The position numbers were made by a program, and so were the translations under genes. From JAEUMY01 sp031394355 (GTDB taxonomy: Bacteria > Pseudomonadota > Gammaproteobacteria > Burkholderiales > Usitatibacteraceae), in assembly GCA_031394355.1 (NCBI GenBank), contig JANNSU010000059.1, forward strand, positions 186,001 to 250,000: 64,000 bases of DNA, given 5' to 3'. Positions 58,601 through 64,000 of the stretch are shown one piece after another. Below the pieces are notes generated by a model. That model had not been told where the DNA came from. It did no database searches and was given only the letters and a program-made list of their open reading frames with translations. Numbering within the stretch: position 1 is the stretch's first letter; the number at the start of each line of letters is the position of its first letter.

Positions 58601-59635
58601 GTGAACATCATTTTGGTTTCAGACAGTTTAGCAAAGAGCCGTATCGTCACAGTTTCCCAGGCGCAGATCATTGCCACCGCCTGTGGGCTGCTGGCGCTTG
58701 GCTTCCTGTTGGCCCTGGTCACCTATTTCGTGACCATGAACTATGCGATCGATTTGCAGAACCCCACCTTGCGCACGCTGTTTTCCAAACTGCATCAGAA
58801 AGAGATGCAGAAGGCGGAAGTGGAAACGCGCGACAACCTCAACGCCATGGCAGTGAAGCTGGGTGAAATCCAGGCGCGCATCATGCGCCTCGATGCTTTT
58901 GGCGAGCGTCTTGGCAAAGCGGCCGGCATCAAACCGACGGAGTTCCGATTCTCGGAAACACCCGGCCAGGGCGGTGCGGTGCCGTCTGCAGAGCTGCAGC
59001 GTGAAATATCTGCGATGGAATTGAAGGCAAAGTTGGAGGAAATCACCCGCATTCTGGATGATCGCAGCGACAAGCTGGGTATCCTCGATTCGCTCCTGAT
59101 GGAAGGCCGGGTCGCGCAAAAGGCCATCCCGACGGTCTTGCCGGTGGAGCAGGGCTACTACTCGTCCAACTTCGGGTATCGCATCGATCCGTTCAATGGC
59201 CGCAGCGTGTTCCATACGGGCGTCGATTTTGTTGCGCCGCAAGGCACCCCGGTCAGTGCGGCGGCCGGTGGCGTGGTGTCGGCAGCAGAGTTTCATCCTG
59301 AGTACGGGCAGATGGTGGACATTGACCATGACAATGGCCTGACTACCCGTTATGCACACTTGTCGAAGTTCAAGGCAAAACTGGGTGATGTGGTCCTGAA
59401 GGGGCAGTACATCGGTGATGTGGGTGCGACGGGTCGCGCTACGGGCCCGCACCTTCACTTCGAGGTACGCGAAAAGGGTGTGCCGCTGAATCCGGGCCGC
59501 TTCCTCGCAGCCACCAAATTGCCCAATGTTGCGTCGTCGGCCCAGCCTTTGCCGGCGGGTGCGCCAACCGCTGCGTCCATCGCCGCCACTTTGCGCCAGC
59601 AACAGGCCAATATCCCCGCCGCCCCGAAACCCTGA
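58601..59635 (+). CDS. M23 family metallopeptidase (LytM-type)
   Basis: Membrane-anchored peptidoglycan hydrolase or hydrolase activator, 344 residues. Seen: one N-terminal helix (IIATACGLLALGFLLALVTYFVT), a coiled-coil linker, and a C-terminal LytM domain with GYYSSNFGYRIDPFNGRSVFHTGVDFVAPQGTPV, H-x8-D, and TGRATGPHLHFEVREKGVPLNP with the HxH zinc motif. The zinc ligands (H in FHTGVDF, HLH) are all present, so it should be active. The GTG at 58601 is fixed by GGAGGAG upstream; the frame above it overlaps dciA antisense. It lies 235 bp before secA. Confidence 0.9.
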   Translation: MNIILVSDSLAKSRIVTVSQAQIIATACGLLALGFLLALVTYFVTMNYAIDLQNPTLRTLFSKLHQKEMQKAEVETRDNLNAMAVKLGEIQARIMRLDAFGERLGKAAGIKPTEFRFSETPGQGGAVPSAELQREISAMELKAKLEEITRILDDRSDKLGILDSLLMEGRVAQKAIPTVLPVEQGYYSSNFGYRIDPFNGRSVFHTGVDFVAPQGTPVSAAAGGVVSAAEFHPEYGQMVDIDHDNGLTTRYAHLSKFKAKLGDVVLKGQYIGDVGATGRATGPHLHFEVREKGVPLNPGRFLAATKLPNVASSAQPLPAGAPTAASIAATLRQQQANIPAAPKP

Positions 59636-59747
59636 ATGCGGTGGGCAACGGTGCATTGCTTGCAAATGCTGCACCCGGCCCCATACCCTTCGGAGACACC
59701 TAGCTTAAAGCACGGACCGTCGGCCCCGGCGGGGCAGCGCTTTCCTT

Positions 59748-59753
59748 TATAAT
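59748..59753 (+). promoter_or_regulatory. Candidate -10 box (TATAAT) upstream of secA
   Basis: A consensus TATAAT 118 nt before the secA ATG. No matching -35 box is seen at the right distance, so the promoter is only a candidate. A short GCCCC/GGGGC stem just upstream (about 59723-59735) may end the M23 transcript. Confidence 0.35.
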
Positions 59754-59870
59754 TCCGGGGTTTGCCTTACCTGGGACAGCTCGTCTGGATGTGTTGTGCC
59801 AAATTGGCGCGCCGCTTGACCATGCCGAGCGTTTACAGACGCCCTTTCGATTCACTTCAGCCGGACCCTC

Positions 59871-62615
59871 ATGTTCAATTCCCTCCTCAAAGCCGTTTTC
59901 GGCAGCCGCAATGATCGACTGCTGAAGCAATACCGCCAGCGTGTCATCCGAATCAATGCGCTTGAACCCGACATGCAGAAGCTCACGGACGCCGAACTGC
60001 GCGCCAAAACCGATGAGTTCAAGGATCGCGTAGCAAAGGGAGCATCGCTGGACGATCTCCTGCCCGAAGCCTTTGCAGTCGTTCGCGAAGCCGGCAAGCG
60101 TGTACTGAACATGCGCCACTTCGACGTTCAGCTTGTCGGCGGCATGGCTTTGCATGAAGGCAAGATCGCGGAAATGCGGACGGGCGAGGGCAAGACGCTG
60201 ATGGCGACACTGCCGTCCTACCTGAATGCGTTGTCAGGCAAGGGTGTGCACATCGTCACGGTGAACGACTACCTCGCCTCCCGTGATGCCGCATGGATGG
60301 GGCAGCTGCATCAGTTCCTCGGGCTCTCGGTCGGGTGCAACCTGTCGCAAATGCCGCACGATCAGAAGCAGGTGGCCTATGCATCGGATATCACCTACGG
60401 CACCAACAACGAATTCGGCTTTGACTATCTGCGCGACAACATGGTGACGCAGGTGTCGGAGCGGGTGATGCGCGGCTTGAATTTCGCCATCGTGGATGAA
60501 GTGGATTCCATTCTGATCGACGAGGCGCGCACACCGCTCATCATCTCCGGGCAGGCAGAGGACTCGGCAGAGCTCTACCAGAAGATCAATCTGCTGGTAC
60601 CTTCGCTCACGAAACAGGAAATCGAGGAGGGGCCGGGCGACTTCTGGGTAGATCTGAAGCAGCATACCGTGCTGCTCTCGGAGTCCGGGCACGAACACGC
60701 CGAGCAGCTCATGACCGATGCCGGCCTGCTGCCACCCCATTCCAGCCTCTATGATCCGTCCAACATTCTGCTGATGCACCACATGATGGCGGCAGTGCGC
60801 GCCCATGCGCTCTATCACCGTGATCAGCATTATGTCGTGAACGATGGCGACATCGTGATCGTGGACGAATTCACCGGCCGCATGATGCCCGGTCGTCGCT
60901 GGTCCGATGGTCTGCACCAGGCGGTGGAGGCAAAGGAAGGTGCGCGCATCCAGTCGGAATCGCAGACCCTCGCGTCAATCACGTTCCAGAATTACTTCCG
61001 CCTGTACAACAACCTCGCGGGCATGACCGGCACGGCCGACACCGAAGCATTCGAGTTCCAGCACATCTATCGACTCGAGACCGTGCTCATTCCGCCCAAC
61101 AAGCCGACGATTCGCAAGGACCGCAACGACCAGGTGTTCCTCACGGCGAAAGAAAAGCACAATGCGATCGTCACGGACATCCAGGGATGCTTTGAGCGCG
61201 GGCAGCCGGTGCTGCTGGGCACGACCTCGATCGAGAATTCCGAGTTGTTGTCCGACTTGCTGAAGGCAGAGAAGCTGCCGCACAACGTCCTCAACGCGAA
61301 GCAGCATGCCCGCGAGGCAGAGATCGTCGCGCAGGCCGGTCGTCCACGGCAAATCACGATTGCGACCAACATGGCAGGTCGCGGCACGGACATCGTGCTG
61401 GGCGGCAATCCGGAGTCTGATATCAAGGCCATTGAGGCCGATCCGAATCTGGATGAAGCTGGCAAGGCGGCGCGCATTGCGAATATTCGCAATGAATGGC
61501 AGGTCGTTCACGACTCAGTGGTGGCTGCGGGCGGCCTTCACATCATCGGCTCCGAACGCCATGAATCCCGCCGCATCGACAACCAGTTGCGCGGCCGTTC
61601 AGCGCGGCAGGGCGATCCTGGCTCATCGTGTTTTTACTTGTCTTTCGAGGATCCGCTGCTGAAGATTTTCGCGGCGGACCGCATCAAGAGCATCATGCAG
61701 CGCCTGAAATTGCCGGAGGGCGAGGCCATCGAAGCCCGGATGGTCACCCGCTCCATCGAGAATGCCCAGCACAAGGTCGAAGCGCGCAACTTCGACATCC
61801 GGAAGCAGCTTCTGGAGTACGACGATGTGGCCAACGACCAACGCAAAGTGATCTACCACCAGCGTTCCGAGCTGCTTGAATCGGGGGATATCAGTTCAAC
61901 CATCAACGCCATGCGGGCGGATGTGCTGCGGGGAACGGTGCAGCAGTTCGTGCCGGCAGAAAGTCTCGAAGACCAATGGGAAATCGAGCCGCTCGTCGCA
62001 ACCCTGGAAAGCGAATATTCGCTCAACGTGCCGGTTCAGGACTGGGTCAAGAACGACAGTGAGCTCGATGCCGAAGAGCTCGCGAAGCGAGTCGTGACGG
62101 CGGCAGATGCAGCCTACGCGGCAAAATTTTCGCAGGTCGAGGCGAGTCTGTTGCACCAGTACGAGCGCGCCGTCATGCTGCAGAGCATTGATACCCACTG
62201 GCGCGAGCATCTCGCGGCGCTCGACTACCTGCGTCAGGGCATTCACCTTCGTGGCTATGCAGCCAAGCAGCCGAAGCAGGAGTACAAGCGCGAGGCGTTC
62301 GAACTTTTCACCAGTCTGCTGGACCAGGTCAAGCGCCAGGTGTCGCAGATTCTCATGAGCGTCCAGGTAGCGTCGCGCGAGGAGGTCGAGGCGGCGGAGC
62401 GCGCGGCAGAGGAAGCAGCCCAATCAGTGCGTAACGTTCAATACCACCACGCCAATCCTGATGCCCCGGAGGGCGACGAAACGGCCGGAACGGATGCCGA
62501 GTCTGAAGTGTCAGCGCAGCCCTTTGTGCGATCGTCGGAGAAAGTCGGCCGCAACGATCCCTGCTGGTGCGGTAGTGGCAAGAAGTTCAAGCACTGTCAC
62601 GGCAAGCTTTCGTAG
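59871..62615 (+). CDS. secA: Preprotein translocase ATPase SecA
   Basis: Motor of the Sec export pathway. Seen: 914 residues; Walker A MRTGEGKTLMATLPSYLNAL near residue 103, VDEVDSILIDEARTPLIISG, IATNMAGRGTDIVLGGNPE, SERHESRRIDNQLRGRSARQGDPGSSCFYLSFEDPLL, and the C-terminal zinc tail NDPCWCGSGKKFKHCHGKLS that binds SecB/ribosomes. Two exact palindromes 532 nt apart: 61479 (IANIRNEWQV) and 62011 (LESEYSLNV). An inverted repeat follows the stop. Confidence 0.98.
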   Translation: MFNSLLKAVFGSRNDRLLKQYRQRVIRINALEPDMQKLTDAELRAKTDEFKDRVAKGASLDDLLPEAFAVVREAGKRVLNMRHFDVQLVGGMALHEGKIAEMRTGEGKTLMATLPSYLNALSGKGVHIVTVNDYLASRDAAWMGQLHQFLGLSVGCNLSQMPHDQKQVAYASDITYGTNNEFGFDYLRDNMVTQVSERVMRGLNFAIVDEVDSILIDEARTPLIISGQAEDSAELYQKINLLVPSLTKQEIEEGPGDFWVDLKQHTVLLSESGHEHAEQLMTDAGLLPPHSSLYDPSNILLMHHMMAAVRAHALYHRDQHYVVNDGDIVIVDEFTGRMMPGRRWSDGLHQAVEAKEGARIQSESQTLASITFQNYFRLYNNLAGMTGTADTEAFEFQHIYRLETVLIPPNKPTIRKDRNDQVFLTAKEKHNAIVTDIQGCFERGQPVLLGTTSIENSELLSDLLKAEKLPHNVLNAKQHAREAEIVAQAGRPRQITIATNMAGRGTDIVLGGNPESDIKAIEADPNLDEAGKAARIANIRNEWQVVHDSVVAAGGLHIIGSERHESRRIDNQLRGRSARQGDPGSSCFYLSFEDPLLKIFAADRIKSIMQRLKLPEGEAIEARMVTRSIENAQHKVEARNFDIRKQLLEYDDVANDQRKVIYHQRSELLESGDISSTINAMRADVLRGTVQQFVPAESLEDQWEIEPLVATLESEYSLNVPVQDWVKNDSELDAEELAKRVVTAADAAYAAKFSQVEASLLHQYERAVMLQSIDTHWREHLAALDYLRQGIHLRGYAAKQPKQEYKREAFELFTSLLDQVKRQVSQILMSVQVASREEVEAAERAAEEAAQSVRNVQYHHANPDAPEGDETAGTDAESEVSAQPFVRSSEKVGRNDPCWCGSGKKFKHCHGKLS
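61479..61490. repeat. Iterated palindrome, copy 24
   Basis: Exact, TGCGAATATTCGCA; in secA, ANIR frame. Confidence 0.9.
62011..62022. repeat. Iterated palindrome, copy 25
   Basis: Exact; in secA, EYS frame. Confidence 0.9.
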
Positions 62616-62629
62616 CGCCTAAGGCGCGG

Positions 62630-62757
62630 GGTTCGGGATTCGGGAATGGGGGTTCGGGTGGCGGCGAAACTGCGCTAGCATTCGTCAATTGGTTTTTAAA
62701 GGTGTCCGCAATGTGGATGCCTCCGAACCCCGAATCCCTGATCCCGAGCCCCGAGAC
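62630..62757. repeat. Intergenic inverted repeat, GGGTTCGGGATTCGGG family
   Basis: Left arm about 62630-62660 (units GGTTCGGGATTCGGGAAT, GGGGGTTCGGG); right arm about 62724-62757 (CGAACCCCGAATCCCTGATC, CCGAGCCCCGAG). A long imperfect hairpin between secA and argJ. No palindrome copy lies inside it. Confidence 0.75.
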
Positions 62758-62763
62758 TCACAC

Positions 62764-63993
62764 ATGCCCGTCAACTACAACGCTCCCAGTCCAGAGTCCC
62801 TGCTTCCTGTATCCGGTGTATCGCTTGCCGTCACGGAGGCGAATATTCGCAAGCCAAACCGCAAGGATGTTTTGCTGATTCGTCTGGACGCAGGTACACA
62901 TGTAGCGGGCGTCTTCACGCAGAACCGGTTTTGTGCAGCGCCGGTGCAGGTTTGTCGCGCCCACTTGAATGAGTCCTCGGCGATGCGCGCCATCGTCGTG
63001 AACACCGGTATTGCGAATGCGGGCACCGGCGAGCAGGGCCTGGCCGCTGCCCGCCAAACTTGCGTGCATGTTGCTGCTGCATTGGGCTGCAAGCCCGAAG
63101 AGGTGCTGCCCTTCTCGACGGGCGTGATCATGGAGCATCTGCCCATGGATCGTATCGCTGCAGGCGTGGCTGCGGCCGCAACAACATTCGACCCGGCCAA
63201 CTGGTATGCGGCAGCACAGGCCATCATGACGACCGATACGGTGCCCAAAGCCGTGTCGAAGCAGATTGACATCGATGGCGCGCGTGTCACGATCACCGGT
63301 ATTTCCAAGGGTGCGGGCATGATCCAACCCAACATGGCAACCATGTTGGGATTCATGGCCACCGACGCCGTGGTGGGCGAGGATGTCTTGCAGGACATCG
63401 TCCGTTATGCGGCGGATCGCTCGTTCAACGTGGTCACGATTGACGGCGACACGTCGACCAATGATTCCTTTGTCATGGCTGCCACCAACCGGGCAGGCAA
63501 TCCCCCCATCAATGGCGAGGGCACGGCTGAATTCGTGGTGCTGCGTGATGCCATCACGGAAGTTGCCATCCTGCTGGCGCAAGCAATCGTGCGGGATGGT
63601 GAGGGTGCGACCAAGTTCATGGCGATCACGGTCGAGGGCGGAAAGTCCCGTGAAGAATGCATCCGCGTAGGCAAGTCCATCGCCCATTCGCCGCTGGTGA
63701 AGACAGCTTTCTTCGCCAGCGATCCCAATCTCGGACGCATCCTCGCCGCCATCGGCAACGCGGGCATTGACGATCTCGATACTGGCAAAGTGTCCCTTTG
63801 GCTTGGTGACACGCTCGTAAGCGAACTCGGCGGACGGGCAGCGAGCTATTCCGAAGCGCAAGGACAGGCTGTCATGAAGGAATCCGAAATCGCTGTGCGC
63901 GTAGCGCTCGGTCGTGGCCGCGAATCGGCAACGGTGTGGACCTGCGACTTCTCTTACGACTACGTGAAAATCAACGCTGATTACAGATCGTGA
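62764..63993 (+). CDS. argJ: Bifunctional ornithine acetyltransferase / N-acetylglutamate synthase ArgJ
   Basis: Recycles the acetyl group in arginine synthesis. Seen: 409 residues; LDAGTHVAGVFTQNRFCAAPVQVCRAHL, IVVNTGIANAGTGEQGLAAA, and the self-cleavage site KGAGMIQPNMATMLGFMATDA with Thr193 as the nucleophile of the beta chain; C-terminal TCDFSYDYVKINADYRS. The ATG at 62764 (MPVNYN) is preferred: the frame above it runs into the inverted repeat. A palindrome at 62839 encodes EANIRKPNRKDVLL. secA-argJ adjacency is typical of betaproteobacteria. Confidence 0.96.
   Translation: MPVNYNAPSPESLLPVSGVSLAVTEANIRKPNRKDVLLIRLDAGTHVAGVFTQNRFCAAPVQVCRAHLNESSAMRAIVVNTGIANAGTGEQGLAAARQTCVHVAAALGCKPEEVLPFSTGVIMEHLPMDRIAAGVAAAATTFDPANWYAAAQAIMTTDTVPKAVSKQIDIDGARVTITGISKGAGMIQPNMATMLGFMATDAVVGEDVLQDIVRYAADRSFNVVTIDGDTSTNDSFVMAATNRAGNPPINGEGTAEFVVLRDAITEVAILLAQAIVRDGEGATKFMAITVEGGKSREECIRVGKSIAHSPLVKTAFFASDPNLGRILAAIGNAGIDDLDTGKVSLWLGDTLVSELGGRAASYSEAQGQAVMKESEIAVRVALGRGRESATVWTCDFSYDYVKINADYRS
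62839..62850. repeat. Iterated palindrome, copy 26
   Basis: Exact; in argJ, ANIR frame, near the N-terminus. Confidence 0.9.
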
Positions 63994-64000
63994 GTGTTGA

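Noticed and set aside
62689..62763. Longer argJ start at 62689
   Set aside because: The extension is encoded by the right arm of the inverted repeat; MPVNYN at 62764 matches the family start.
9694..62850. The repeated 12-mer as a CRISPR array or tandem repeat
   Set aside because: Spacing ranges from about 480 to 8300 nt, lies mostly in conserved coding genes, and no cas genes are present.
9694..62850. The 12-mer as a DNA-uptake sequence or as parS/matS
   Set aside because: Known uptake sequences of Neisseria and Haemophilus are not palindromic; parS and matS are far rarer, and no parAB or matP gene is in the window.

Overview
The window is about 64 kb of GC-rich, gene-dense chromosomal DNA from a Gram-negative bacterium, most likely a betaproteobacterium of Burkholderiales type. 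Reasons: LPS genes (kdsD, rfaE2, lpxC), outer-membrane lipoproteins (LpoA, DolP), a Bug-type solute-binding protein, a birA-coaX-SPOR run, rnpB a short way upstream of mraZ, and lpxC - small membrane protein - dciA - M23 peptidase - secA - argJ downstream of ftsZ. No plasmid or complete phage is visible.

Layout. 0-9.7 kb: kdsD diverging from a KefB/C-type antiporter; a leftward pilin-like gene with a tiny 32-codon membrane peptide upstream; a sensor kinase; an ECF sigma factor with a ChrR-type cupin anti-sigma; a Bug protein; a HAD phosphatase. 9.7-19 kb: birA, coaX, a SPOR protein and recQ rightward; then leftward an MFS transporter, an FAD-linked 2-hydroxyacid dehydrogenase, an unknown gene, rfaE2 and a ferritin-like protein. 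19.5-26.7 kb: an eight-gene rightward block (FAD oxidoreductase, DUF1365, cyclopropane-synthase-like methyltransferase, chalcone-isomerase-like, GPH transporter, DUF3833 lipoprotein, SDR, SnoaL-like), a lipid-modification cassette of the kind controlled by ECF sigma/ChrR pairs in other proteobacteria. 26.7-34.3 kb: a secreted unknown, a TPR-methyltransferase, dolP, yraN, lpoA, then rsmI, pyrC, DUF3025 and rnpB. 34.3-36.1 kb: a more AT-rich insert-like stretch (ORF6N remnant, HD hydrolase, alpha/beta hydrolase). 36.2-54.5 kb: a complete dcw division/cell-wall cluster from mraZ to ftsZ with nearly every junction overlapping by 1-4 nt. 54.7-64 kb: a SpoIIE/STAS partner-switch pair, lpxC, a small membrane protein, dciA, an M23 peptidase, secA and argJ.

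Two observations stand out. (1) A perfect 12-bp palindrome, GCGAATATTCGC (often TGCGAATATTCGCA), occurs 26 times exactly, plus 6 copies with one mismatch, where chance predicts far less than one. It lies in coding DNA in all three frames (peptides ANIR, RIFA, or EYS) and also at or near the centre of intergenic hairpins. It behaves like a highly iterated palindrome (compare cyanobacterial HIP1) whose reader is unknown. (2) Between mraY and murD there is an unlisted 52-codon gene whose last 21 residues copy the C-terminal helix of MraY exactly, although 8 of the 21 codons differ. All these differences are silent, and the gene restores the otherwise unbroken overlap chain of the dcw operon.

Four families of intergenic inverted repeat built from short tandem units are also present. 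One of them appears to have supplied the signal peptide of a secreted protein.
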